Shown piece after piece: positions 13,486-24,543 of a stretch of 64,000 nucleotides of DNA. Numbering within the stretch: the stretch's first letter is position 1; each line of letters opens with the position of its first letter. Made by a program: the position numbers and the translations under genes. Source of the stretch: Dichotomocladium elegans (lineage: Eukaryota; Mucoromycota; Mucoromycetes; Mucorales; Lichtheimiaceae); the NCBI GenBank assembly GCA_025716815.1, contig JAIXMN010000016.1, positions 248,001 to 312,000 on the forward strand, given 5' to 3'. The notes below the pieces were generated by a model. It searched no databases. It was not told where the DNA came from and worked only from the letters and a program-made list of their open reading frames with translations.

Positions 13486-14146
13486 AAAAGACGGCGGCAG
13501 GGATACCCTTCACATACACACATATCATTTTCATATCTTGTAGATAATCACTTTCATTTCGTTTTGTTCGTTTCCGCCTAACTTATGTTTTATTTCGTCT
13601 TGTTCCCGTTCTTGCACCCCATACTACCCTATACACCACGTAAATGTAACTAGTCTGTTTTTTCTATTACAAACATACCAAAACAAACATGCATTCGAAC
13701 AGATACCATGGGATTTTAGAAACACCCCTCCCGCCCCACTCCAAACTTTAATTGTTCGATCTGATAAGAAATCGGAGTTTCAGGAACGCTTTTTGTTTGT
13801 TTCAAATCATCGATGTTGGGCCCGTCAACGCAACGGGTGCATGCCCTATATATTTAAGTGGAGATCCTGGTCATCATCATCGTCCTTTCTTCACGGCAAG
13901 CATCATTTTCTACTTTGTTCTGGGACACGCCCATATCCTATCATTTGTTGGGACATCATCATGGTTTTGATTTATTTAGACGGCAGCATTGGATACATAG
14001 TAATCTGGGAGAAACAGACGAATGAATGGTTTGTTTTCTTGCTTTTTACACGCTAGAGGACACAACCATATGGACACGTGCGGTAATAAAATCCAAAAAA
14101 AAAATATCACAAACAGGCGTCGTGCAAGTACTTGGATCTTTTGGGT
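13486..14146. other. Convergent 3' regions (LRR gene and Zn2Cys6 gene)
   Basis: This 660-bp stretch lies between two convergent genes and is T-rich in its first half. Short ORFs at 13752-14056 have no recognisable content. I see only 3' untranslated sequence. Confidence 0.5.
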
Positions 14147-14904
14147 TTACCAATATATACTGAAACTGGCAGCGGTAGGAGGAATATGTGAGAGGAGCAA
14201 TAAAGACGGACTGCTCTCGGTGGCTATGGGAGGGGCTATCCGACCGCTCGGGGAGCCTGTGTATGCGGTTGGTGATGCGACGGATGATAGGTTAACGGTC
14301 GTCGTCTGTTGATCATAAAGTTCTTCTGACAAGAACGATGGCGTGAAAAAAAACGGTTGACTATCAAGTGTTGTGCGGTTCGTTTCGTTGACGCCCTCAG
14401 GCAATGGTTGATAATCAAGCGGATGTCCAACCACTTCGCGGGCGAGAGCACGCGGGACCTTCTGGCGCGGTTTGTATGGCCCACGCCGGATACCCTTACG
14501 GCGCGGTTTACGAGGTGAGTCGATGCATGATGCTTCGAGACCAAGTCGGAGACAACGTTTGCAGGCTCGGCCATCGTCGCATTTTTTGCAGGCCTTTTGA
14601 CAATGGACTATCAATGTGTGTGTATGTTAGTGATATTATACATTAGTGGTGGGAAACTACGGGAGAGGGAGCTACGTAGTGGTGGAATAAAAAAAAGCTT
14701 ACTACAGGCATTCTTGACTTGTTTGCGTTTTGGTTTCTTGGGAATCGAGAGAGATGACTGGACCGCGACAGAACTTCGTTGGGACGACAGGATCGGTGGA
14801 TCCACTGCCACAGCATAGACGTTATGGAGCGGATCCATCCTGAGCATCGATAGCTGATCTTGGAGTGAATGGTACTCGAAAAGTATACGTGAAAACAAGT
14901 CCAT
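14147..14904 (-). CDS. Zn2Cys6 (binuclear zinc cluster) transcription factor
   Basis: Two exons joined by an intron at 14608-14702 (95 nt; GTAAGC donor, GATAG acceptor). Exon 1 encodes an N-terminus starting MDLFSRILFEYHSLQDQLSM and ends in KPKRKQVKNAC. Exon 2 continues as I-HCQKACKKCDDGRACKRC and LRLGLEASCID, completing six cysteines of a Zn2Cys6 DNA-binding domain, followed by the basic tail RKGIRRGPYKPR. The RKGI-RGPYK tail is found in a conserved class of fungal zinc-cluster factors close to the gluconeogenesis regulators (ERT1/AcuK-like); that is a resemblance from memory, not a proof. The domain sits internally (residue about 70) rather than at the N-terminus. The C-terminal 90 residues are Ser/Thr/Pro-rich, as for an activation region. 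The protein is short (about 220 residues) and lacks a visible fungal_trans domain. Confidence 0.85.
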
Positions 14905-17655
14905 GTTTGGGAGATGGCGTCTGCATAAATGAGAGAACCGTAAGATAGCGACTTAATATTTATAATGACTTTCTCCCAGACAGACTTCTCTCTGACAAGA
15001 TCGGCTGTTCCTATTTTATGCCTCAGCAATCCAGTTACCTCTACACTCGCGGTCCCTCCCAATCATCAATGCATGTTCAGCTACAGTAGCTCACACACAT
15101 TACCCTTTTTCTAGTTGCATGCCGAAACAAAAAAAGGAAAATGGACATTGTCCTACAAGTTTCAGTTCCCCCATTTAACTTGACAGCCCCCTCTTTTGCC
15201 TCCTCAACATTTTGCCGGATGATCCCAATTTTCGAAAAGTTCAAAGGTCCCAATGCCCAACTTTGGTCCACATCATCAATCTATCCGTGCATCATTGAGC
15301 CAACTAATATGACTTTTTCCATACCGCCGCATCGCTGCAGGTGCTGCATAACCTGTGAGGCTATGATGACTCCTTCCCGGAGTATGAATAAAACAGATAA
15401 TAAACAGCGTAGCTACGCCAGCTCCGTTGTGGCAAGAGGAAAACGTGGGGGACCAGAAAAGTGGAAGCTTGGATCCAGCCTATAATGCTACACTGAGCTT
15501 TCCCAGCGTCCCATTCATAGCATGCGATATATTCACAAGAAATTGGCAATGGAACCACGCCGGAAACAGTAAGGACTTAAATATCATAGCCATTCATCCA
15601 TGCGATCCACTCGCCTCGCGATCGAAAAGCGCTTACATATCTAATTATTAAGAATAGGCAGCACAGATATGATGACCAATCTTATACATTTTATTTCTTC
15701 TTTCGCCATGAGATGAAAAAGAAAAGAACAAACGAGAAAGAGGCAAATCTACAAAACTCGTCATCTGAAGAGCCATATAAGGTGAATATCCTATATATGC
15801 AACCCATCCATTTCGCCTAACAAATACTGTTAGTTGAGAATAAAAAATCTTTTTACGACAGAAAGAAGTCAAAGGCTTTCATGAAAAGGTTATGTCTTTT
15901 TTTCTCTTTTCTAATCTCTGCCTTCCGTCAGCGTAGCTAACGCACCGCTTTGGCGGCGTACTTCTATAGTCAAGGGTAAGTCCATTTACCCGCACATCAT
16001 AAGATATACTTTGCATGTTCCAGTTTTCGAAGCCCAATATTTAGCAAAGGACACATATACTTCGGGTTAGGGTAAAAGAAAATATGGCTACACTTTCTTC
16101 CGTCTGTGCACCGGAAGAAAACATTGGTGCTTTCCTTTTATCCCTCCCACCACGTTCCTCCTTTTTCTTGTCTGTCCTTCGATAATGAATGTTCGAAAGA
16201 AACATGACACGTGCTGAGATCGGATAAATAAAATGGACGAAAGATAACCGACCCATATGGACCAAGGCGCTCCAATAAATGATCGCCGATGATCCTGATA
16301 TCCAGAATCCATGACCTAATACATGCGCTTACCAGTGGCATGCGCGTGTCGTATACACGGGATAGAGCGCTCATGGAGTATCCTGGGCAGCTCTAAACCT
16401 GGTTACATTAATATTTCATTTCGGTGCTGCCCCAAGCACATATAGAGTGTTTCTCTGCTATGAGGATGCATAATTTATTATAACGAGGTGATTTAGTTGA
16501 CACCAAGAATGCCATTTCTGCGGACACCCACCGTGCCTTTTCACAAGCACATGAGCAAGATCTAGATGCCGGTTTTCTTTTGCTACGCAAATACACACAC
16601 CACACACACGTATATGCCCCACCCTTTGGCATTATTTTACCCGACACAAGTAAACACTTGCCCAGAAGATACGTCAAATGCCACTCAGAAAACTCGGCAA
16701 AGTATATCCTCCATAAAATACGCCAGATTGCTCGAGTCTGCTGATCCTTCTCCTTCTACTGCGTAGCAGAACACTTGGTTAACCAGAATAATGGGACGGC
16801 ATGGCGTGCCTCGTTTTCAATGGAGGGGGGCTTGCATTAACACTTCTAAAAAGCAGCCTGTCGTGTGAAAAAAAAATAAGACTTTGATACATATATTACG
16901 TAGAAACTTCGTGACCATGTGAATAGTAGGCCGTTTCTTCAAGAGAGTCCAACGGTCCGGTGTGATCCCAAACGCATAATGCATGCTTTTTTCTCGGAAA
17001 GGAGTATGCTGGACTCAAATTTGTCAATTATTCTCTATAAGCTATGGTTTTCTACATCTCCAGTTCCAAGCTCATCCGGTGAGAACACCTGAAATTCTCT
17101 GCTATCTTTGCATCCCGGAGGCTCATTATATGTATGCCGGGGAGAATGCGATTAAGTAAAAGCAATGCGTCCGTTCTGCTATTGTACAATGGGATCAAAA
17201 ACATCCATGTAGTCAACGTTGTTCATTGTGATATAATATCAAAACGTGTATATTTAATACTAACTTTTCAATATTATGTCCTTCCAGTTTTATATACACA
17301 TGCAATATATAGCAGAATAAAACATTCTAAAAAATCCATCGCTACACATTTATCCACTATTTATATGATTTATGGAAGAAGTTCTAATTAGGCCGACTGG
17401 TACTCCGTTTTGACGCGGGTTCTTGGAGATGGTAGCACTATTACAGATAAGGTGCTCGTGTTTGTATAGGTGACCACTATCATAGATTATATGACCTTGT
17501 TCCTTCAGACCATCCTCACGTCGGTAAAACCTCATAAAAACCCAGTGGGAGAAAAATAGAGGGAAAAAGACTGTGGAAATGGATCTAGTTATAACGCGGT
17601 GTCATGGATCCTTCAATCCGTAATCACCTATGCGACAGCAAGTAAAAAAATGTTC

Positions 17656-17804
17656 TGCAAAGATCACGTTAAAGTAGAGTGAACTGAAATTTTTTAGTGT
17701 GGCGTTCTCAATCGATGTGCAAGAGAAGCGTGCAAAGATGTGTCTAATCGAATGTGCAAAGGTCACGTTAAAGTGGAGGCACTGAAATTTTCTAGTGTGA
17801 TGTT
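17656..17804. repeat. Two-copy direct repeat, about 50 bp each
   Basis: A unit beginning TGCAAAGATCACGTTAAAGT at 17656 recurs at 17755 as TGCAAAGGTCACGTTAAAGT. The copies (17656-17706 and 17755-17804) share GATCACGTTAAAGT, ACTGAAATTTT and TAGTGTG blocks at about 85% identity. The partial start TGCAAAGATGTGT at 17731 hints at a third, eroded unit. Confidence 0.8.
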
Positions 17805-17934
17805 TACAGCAGATTTTGGATGACTGTGGTCTATGAAGGTTACAGGGGGTGAACAACTGTCTGGTATTGCCCCACTAATGCTGAAAGTGTGTATAAATAC
17901 GTTGATCGAAATACAAGTTTGCTGTTTTTTATTA

Positions 17935-17958
17935 CACACACACACACACACACACACA
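17935..17958. repeat. (AC)n microsatellite
   Basis: An uninterrupted run of about 12 CA dinucleotides in AT-rich non-coding sequence. Confidence 0.9.
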
Positions 17959-18747
17959 AGCCCAGGCTATATACTGTATCTTCATCAAAATGTCAGAACT
18001 TACATTCGCGTTCGAGAAATGCGCTATTCCGGATTCTTTCGAGGAATAAGCTTTTCTTGAGGACGTTGAGGTTGATTTAACAAGTGCAACATTAGCTCAA
18101 TGGAATAATGATGTTGATGGGGGTGTGCATGAACTATTCACGCTGCATGCAAGTTACTTAATGACCTATTGTTTGTAAAAATGCATTTTGGATTAAATAT
18201 CGAAAAATAAAGAATTCACAAGAGCACAAATGAACATCAATTAAGGAACCTCACGAGGATGAACCCAATGAGCCTGCCCCTGTCGCTACGTAGCAGTAGC
18301 AGTAGCAGTAGCTATATATTCACATTTGATATTATATTTATGAATACTCATTACATAAAAAATGCATTGCCCGTAATTGCAAGTTTTGCTAGAATGCAAA
18401 ATCACAACGTAAATTGCAGTGCATTGAGAAAACGCAACGATAGAAATGTATTATGATGTGCGGCCAGAGCGCATTGGGACGAACAGAAGAATGCTAAAGC
18501 AGCAGAGCGCAAAAGAGCAGAATAAATCAGTGTAATACAAAACAAATGGTGTGCAACCTCTATTGGGGTCGAACTTGCAAAATCATTTACGGAGAGCGCA
18601 AAAACGGGAGGAGAGATCCAGTAGAAGCATACTGCAAAATACGTCTTCCTGCGAATATCACACGCAGCGCTCTACCACACCCGCCAGGAAGACAATATAT
18701 ATAGAACATGATCGAGCGGTGAATGTATTTGCAATTCTCGTACGAAT

Positions 18748-20640
18748 ACCACACACAAACTGCGTATTATTCCTAGCCTGGCCTTGTTTCATCGCATGAA
18801 TTAACCAAATGTTGATCTCGCCACGGAATTCAACCGATCGGGCTGGATCTGTAGAGTGTACATAATCCGTCGCACACCGGTATGTATGCTGTCTAAACTC
18901 AAGACTACGTGCGTTGTACCCGTGTTGCAGCAATCCGTTCCACCCCTCTAGCAGCCTAGAAACAGACGGGGCAGTTGTCATTTAAGAGGCACTACGTAAG
19001 AGGTTCCTGTGGTAAAAACATCAGCTGCTGCCGCGCTCTTAGATGCTGTAGTCCCATTGTGTCATTGTTAATACAGGAAGCATGTGAGTGCCAGTGGCGC
19101 TCTCCATGTTTGGGTGGGTTTCGGGCTCCTAATCCTTGATACCCTCTGTATTTTTGAAATGCATAGCTATCGTCTCCCATTGACCTTTTTCATGGTTGCT
19201 TGCGAGGACCAGGAGAAGATAGGTGGAATCTATCCCGGATGCAAAAGATTGCTGCTGGCACAGAGGCAACCGGAGAGCAAGGTGGTACACCGTGCCATGG
19301 TTTATGGCGGTGGCATCTTGGAAGTGGGCAAGTGCATTCATACAACGGCGAGAACGAGATTGTCATAGTTTCATTTTGCTTTATTGACTATCGCGAAGCA
19401 TTTACACAAAACAGGAAGTTTGATAAGAACCATTGGATTGCAGTGAGAGGTCTCTACGTGCGTCTGATAGCCACTACCGATCAAGGATTTGGCAACGTCG
19501 AGCTCGAAGGCCAAAGCGTAGAGCAACCTCATACCTCGATATGCATGTTATTTTTTCTATTGCGCGGTTATTGTTGAAAAGCGCAATTCTTACCTATGAA
19601 AGTGTTCCTTTTCTCCATCCATCCTGCTTTCTTTCGATCAACAGCAGCAGTAGCAACATGTCACCCACCATCAAGATATCTCCATCGGACAGGCAGTCTG
19701 TGTGGAAGGGTTGTGTTCAGCTGCGGTAAACCACTTACCTTTTTTGTATCTGCTCGGAGGTTCACGCTACCAGTTGGGGGTTTAAAAATGAATATTTTCC
19801 TTTTCCTTCTTCCGCCATTCTCTTCCCTCTACATCTCGCTGGCCGGTCAAATCCTCCCTTTGCCCAAGCACCAACGCGTCTATCTCGAGAGAAACTAACA
19901 GTTGCTTGGACATCAGAGACAGTCGACGGGCTGGATCCTTCTGAGTACCGATGCGGTACTTTGAAAAGACACTAACAGTTGCTTAGGCATCAGGGAAGAT
20001 CATGGGCCGGATCCTCCTTAGCAACAACGAGTTTGTTTCTTTCAAAGCTGCCAGGCATCGGTGAGGATTGACTGGACGGCAAACGAGCAGGATCGACAGG
20101 ACGGACCATACGGGGTAGATAGAGTAGTTCCTTCTCCAGCCTGAGACAAGATCAAGAAGTACCTGTTCAAATGATCAGATGTACGTGATCCCCTGTGTTT
20201 ACCGCATCCCGCAGACGGTGATACATCTTGGTAGGATACCTCAATGAGGGACTAGGGTACACCCCCGGGTCCAGAACCTGGGGGGGGCTCGAAGGAGACC
20301 AAGATAAATGCGGATATCTTGCCTCTAGAGCGGAGGCACATGGTAGTCGACTTCCTCGCGGTTGTCTCTGGGAACATAGCCCTCATGGCTCTGGCCAATT
20401 GGACTATCAATTAGTATAGTATTGCTATCCATACTCTAATAAAAAGTTCTTTATCTTATCAAAGCTATTACTTTTTCACGGGTCGCGGTCAGAGCAGAAT
20501 GAGCGTGTTTTTTTTAACACGGTCCTCGGGGGGTGCGTGTTATCGACGTGGTCATGGGGGATGCGTGCATTGTTGTCATAAACCAGAGAAGACCGCGAAA
20601 CATCGTATGCCAAGGTGTGATCTTTTTGCCTTTGAATTTG
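18748..20640 (+). repeat. Left arm of a 1.9-kb inverted duplication
   Basis: This 1893-bp segment is the reverse complement of 21811-23705 with only scattered substitutions and one- or two-base differences (by eye about 98-99% identity). Outer homology starts at ACCACACACAAACTG and inner homology ends at CTTTTTGCCTTTGAATTTG; both edges are abrupt. Each arm holds several open frames of 60-125 codons on both strands, none recognised. One (minus strand, from 18981) starts MTTAPSVSRLLEGWNGLLQH and stays open across the outer breakpoint into unrelated sequence. Near the inner end are G/C-rich stretches and a TAACACG-rich segment. I cannot assign a transposon class. Confidence 0.95.
19894..20040. 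repeat. Decayed tandem repeat (77-bp period) inside the inverted-repeat arm
   Basis: The unit starting ACTAACAGTTGCTTGGACAT at 19894 recurs at 19971 as ACTAACAGTTGCTTAGGCAT; both units contain a GGATCCTTC/GGATCCTCC block. A weaker third unit (GCTGCCAGGCATCGGTGAGG) starts near 20048. The mirror copy lies in the right arm at about 22411-22557. Confidence 0.75.
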
Positions 20641-21810
20641 AAGACAAATAATACACCATACCTGCCTATGGTGAAAATGAAATGATCTCCCTAGTGCATT
20701 GATATTTGATATATACGAGCTTGATAAAATAAAATGTTTTCAAAAGTATGTGAGCTACTGTCGCGGATACGGGACCGACAAGAAAGTGTAGCGCAGGAAG
20801 ACGTAGAGTCGGAGACAGGTACGGACCAAGAATGCATTGGCAGTGGTAGTGCGGGCAATGGAGTAGAGGGGAAGATTAGGAACTACTCTAGAAAACAATA
20901 CTAATACTAGAAACCATCATTGTGTCTGACAGGAAAGAATCAATACAAGACAGAGCAAGAAACAGAGGTCAAGAGAAGAATGCCGTAGCCCTGCAGTTCA
21001 TAACACTGCGCTTTTACAGACGGTACTAAGCAGGATTATTGGCTTATCCACCTCTTCTGCAGCACGCCTCGACTCTCCTCCCATTCCAACATTACGAAGC
21101 CCGCTAACTGGTAATGATTGGGGGACAATGCTCGATGACTACCGCTTGTATCACTACTACCAGCCAGGTCCGAATCATATAGAAAGAGAGTTGTTTTTGT
21201 TCAATAAACAGGATCCCGTCTCAAAGACTCGATTTTGGCCTTAACTGTTTTAACACCTGCGATTAACTCTCAAACCACCATAAAGAGCTACTTTACAGGG
21301 GGTGGGTGTTAGGTATCTCCCATCACACAGCATGTACCAATTCGGATAGCTACCAGGAACAAGGCAGAGCCCGAGAGATTGGAGAAAGGATAAGTACGAA
21401 TCGATAGAACAGATAGACAAAGAACTGATGACCAGGGATGATATAAGACGAGGATAATCTGATGATGTTTTATTACAACAAATACATGGGTATTATACTA
21501 GACCTTGTGGAGAGACGTACGGGATATATTGAAAAATGAAGACGGAGTGATTAATGCAGTCGAGTAGAATAAGGGGCGAACGCTCTCGAATAATCCCATT
21601 TTGAATCGCAACAGTTTACATTAATAAGGGCCCCAGTAAGAGACATCAGCAGACAAGTTCATGGCATCGGGATGTTGCTCTTCAAAACACTATGCGCTTA
21701 CGCCATAGCTGCAGGGGCTCAAAATTGAGTTTCGTCATAATTATAAGTTCATTGTTCAATTGGTGAAGGGTAGTGAATAGAGAACTGGTACTTTCTATGT
21801 TGTTTCCCTC
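20641..21810 (+). other. Unique spacer of the inverted duplication, with a possible small gene relic
   Basis: The 1170-bp spacer is present once. An ATG at 20734 opens a 56-codon frame (MFSKVCELLSRIRDRQESVA, then acidic and Gly/Ser-rich) ending at 20904. After a TACTAAT branch-point-like sequence and a TCTGACAG acceptor, a second frame is open at 20930-21244 (about 104 codons: QERINTRQSKKQRSREE at its start, MLDDYRLYHYYQPGPNHIER later). The pair looks like two exons, but I found no in-phase strong donor. I recognise no family. The rest (21245-21810) shows no coding signal. Confidence 0.35.
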
Positions 21811-23705
21811 CAAATTCAAAGGCAAAAAGATCACACCTTGGCATACGATGTTTCGCGGTCTTCTCTGGTTTATGACAACAATACACGCATCCCCCATGAC
21901 CACGTCGATAACACGCACCCCCCGAGGACCGTGTTAAAAAAAACACGCTCATTCTGCTCTGACCGCGACCCGTGAAAAAGTAATAGCTTTGATAAGATAA
22001 AGAACTTTTTATTAGAGTATGGATAGCAATACTATACTAATTGATAGTCCAGTTGGCCAGAGCCATGAGGGCTATGTTCCCAGAGACAACCGCGAGGAGG
22101 TCGACTACCATGTGCCTCCGCTCTAGAGGCAAGATATCCGCATTCATCTTGATCTCCTTCGAGCCCCCCCCAGGTTCTGGACCCGGGGGTGTACCCTAGT
22201 CCCTCATTGAGGTATCCTACCAAGATGTATTACCGTCTGCGGGATGCGGTAAACACAGGGGATCACGTACATCTGATCATTTGAACAGGTACTTCTTGAT
22301 CTTGTCTCAGGCTAGAGAAGGAACTACTCTATCTACCCCGTATGGTCCGTCCTGTCGATCCTGCTCGTTTGCCGTCCAGTCGATCCTCACCGATGCCTGG
22401 CAGCTTTGAAAGAAACAAACGCGTTGTTGCTAAGGAGGATCCTGCCCATGATCTTCCCTGATGCCTAAGCAACTGTTAGTGTCTTTTCAAAGTACCGCAT
22501 CGGTACTCAGAAGGATCCAGCCCGTCGACTGTCTCTGATGTCCAAGCAACTGTTAGTTTCTCTCGAGATAGACGCGTTGGTGCTTGGGCAAAGGGAGGAT
22601 TTGACCGGCGAGCGAGATGGAGAGGGAAGAGAATGGCGGAAGAAGGAAAAGGAAAATATTCATTTTTAAAACCCCCAACTGGTAGCGTGAACCTCCGAGC
22701 AGATACAAAAAAGGTAACTGGTTTACCGCAGCTGAACACAACCAATTCCACACAGACTGCCTGTCCGATGGAGATATCTTGATGGTGGGTGCCATGTTGC
22801 TACTGCTGTTGTTGATCGAAAGAAAGCAGGATGGATGGAGAAAAGGAACACTTTCATAGGTAAGAATTGCGCTTCTCAACAATAACCGCGCAATAGAAAA
22901 AATAACATGCATATCGAGGTATGAGGTTGCTCTACGCTTTGGCCTTCGAGCTCGACGTTGCCAAATCCTTGATCGGTGGTGGCTACCAGATGCACGTAGA
23001 GACCTCTCACTGCAATCCAATGGTTCTTATCAAACTTCCTGTTTTGTGTAAATGCTTCGCGATAGTCAATAAAGCAAAATGAAACTATGACAGTCTCGTT
23101 CTCGCTGTTGTATGAATGCACTTGCCCACTTCCAAGATGCCACCGCCATAAACCATGGCACGGTGTACCACCTTGCTCTCCGGTTGCCTCTGTGCCAGCA
23201 GCAATCTTTTGCATCCGGGATAGATTCCACCTATCTTCTCCTGGTCCTCGCAAGCAACCATGAAAAAGGTCAATGGGAGACGATAGCTATGCATTTCAAA
23301 AATACAGAGGGTATCAAGGATTAGGAGCCCGAAACCCACCCAAACATGGAGAGCGCCACTGGCATTCACATGCTTCCTGTATCAACAATGACACAATGGG
23401 ACTACAGCATCTAAGAGCGCGGCAGCAGCTGATGTTTTTACCACAGGAACCTCTTACGTAGTGCCTCTTAAATGACAACTGCCCCGTCTGTTTCTAGGCT
23501 GCTAGAGGGGTGGAACGGATTGCTGCAACACGGGTACAACGCACGTAGTCTTGAGTTTAGACAGCATACATACCGGTGTGCGACGGATTATGTACACTCT
23601 ACAGATCCAGCCCGATCGGTTGAATTCCGTGGCGAGATCAACATTTTGTTAATTCATGCGATGAAACAAGGCCAGGCTAGGAATAATATGCAGTTTGTGT
23701 GTGGT
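21811..23705 (-). repeat. Right arm of the 1.9-kb inverted duplication
   Basis: Inverted copy of 18748-20640, 1895 bp. Inner edge CAAATTCAAAGGC, outer edge CAGTTTGTGTGTGGT. The frame starting MTTAPSVSRLLEGWNGLLQH (plus strand, 23472) is intact here and continues past the outer edge to 23828 with a tail unlike that of the left copy, ending in RNSDRELFLLFVE. No target-site duplication is visible at either outer edge. Confidence 0.95.
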
Positions 23706-24543
23706 GCGCTCAGGCAGGATATCGAAACATGCGCGGAAAGAAGATCCTTTTTGCAAAAAGCAAGGAAGAATCCGCAATGGATGACAAGAAATTCCGACAG
23801 AGAACTGTTCCTTCTTTTTGTGGAATAGGTTCGTTAAGTAAAGGAATTTAAGCAGTAAGATTTCATCAGGATTACTCGAGAAACATGTGCGAATTTTATA
23901 CATACTTGGTCTTGATCGTTTACAGTACATAGCTGGACTTGATCAAACCGCCCAAGCGCACCCAATAATCTGTTTCCTTGTAGGAATCAAACTGTATAAT
24001 TGCAGCGACCAGAACCTGCGATACTACCCGCGAGCAGCAAGTAGTTTGAATAGAAATAAAAGACGTGTAACTCATGCACGGTCTTTTTTTTTATAGCTTT
24101 TTCTTCCTGCCCGTTAGACACTCTTGTCACTGCTACTTATCATATGGTTAACGCTGGGAGCGTGGACGGAAGGGAAAAATGCTACTATACCCAGGCGACT
24201 GGCGAATTTCAGTCGATGGAAACTGAGATCCTGAATGTCAAGGTCATATTGCCTCCATAAGGCATGACATTCCCCTTTTGACCGCTCTCATTCTGCTGAG
24301 CATGTGCTTCATGGCAAGATCGGCTTGATATGCGCCGTCTTCCAATATTGAAGCCGCGTCGCGCGCAGAAATCCTTACGTGTAATGACATCATTTACATG
24401 GACGTGTGCCTACATCCGTAAGTCCTAGGAAGATGTGATTTTGTATTTTTCGGAGGATTCAAAGAGAGGAAGATCGAGGAGTGAGATGCGCAAACACATT
24501 ATTAACAACAAAGGTATTATGAAAAAAGAAGAGGGGATGGTTT
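23706..24543. other. Intergenic region between the inverted duplication and DOA10
   Basis: Apart from the tail of the frame leaving the right arm (to 23828), I see no gene. The last 100 bp are the 3' flank of DOA10. Confidence 0.5.

Larger units (their letters stand above)
14905..18747. other. Gene-poor 3.8-kb stretch left of the inverted duplication
   Basis: I see no intact gene. Open frames at 15077-15558 and 16041-16374 show short protein-like runs (for example VIIASQVMQHLQRCGGMEK read on the minus strand near 15340) broken by stops, so decayed coding sequence is possible. 17.1-18.5 kb is AT-rich. It holds a two-copy direct repeat, an (AC)n tract and a short AGC-triplet tract at about 18292-18312. 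Confidence 0.4.

Noticed and set aside
15141..15485. 114-codon plus-strand frame
   Set aside because: No domain, no splice partners, and protein-like text also appears on the opposite strand. Left as unassigned eroded sequence.
22476..23253. Open frames in the inverted-repeat arms as genes
   Set aside because: Frames on both strands overlap, none has a recognised domain, and their intactness is explained by the recent duplication of the DNA rather than by coding constraint.
18748..23705. Arms as LTRs of a retrotransposon
   Set aside because: LTRs are direct repeats with TG...CA ends and flanking duplications. These arms are inverted, and I see no reverse transcriptase, integrase or primer-binding site in the spacer.
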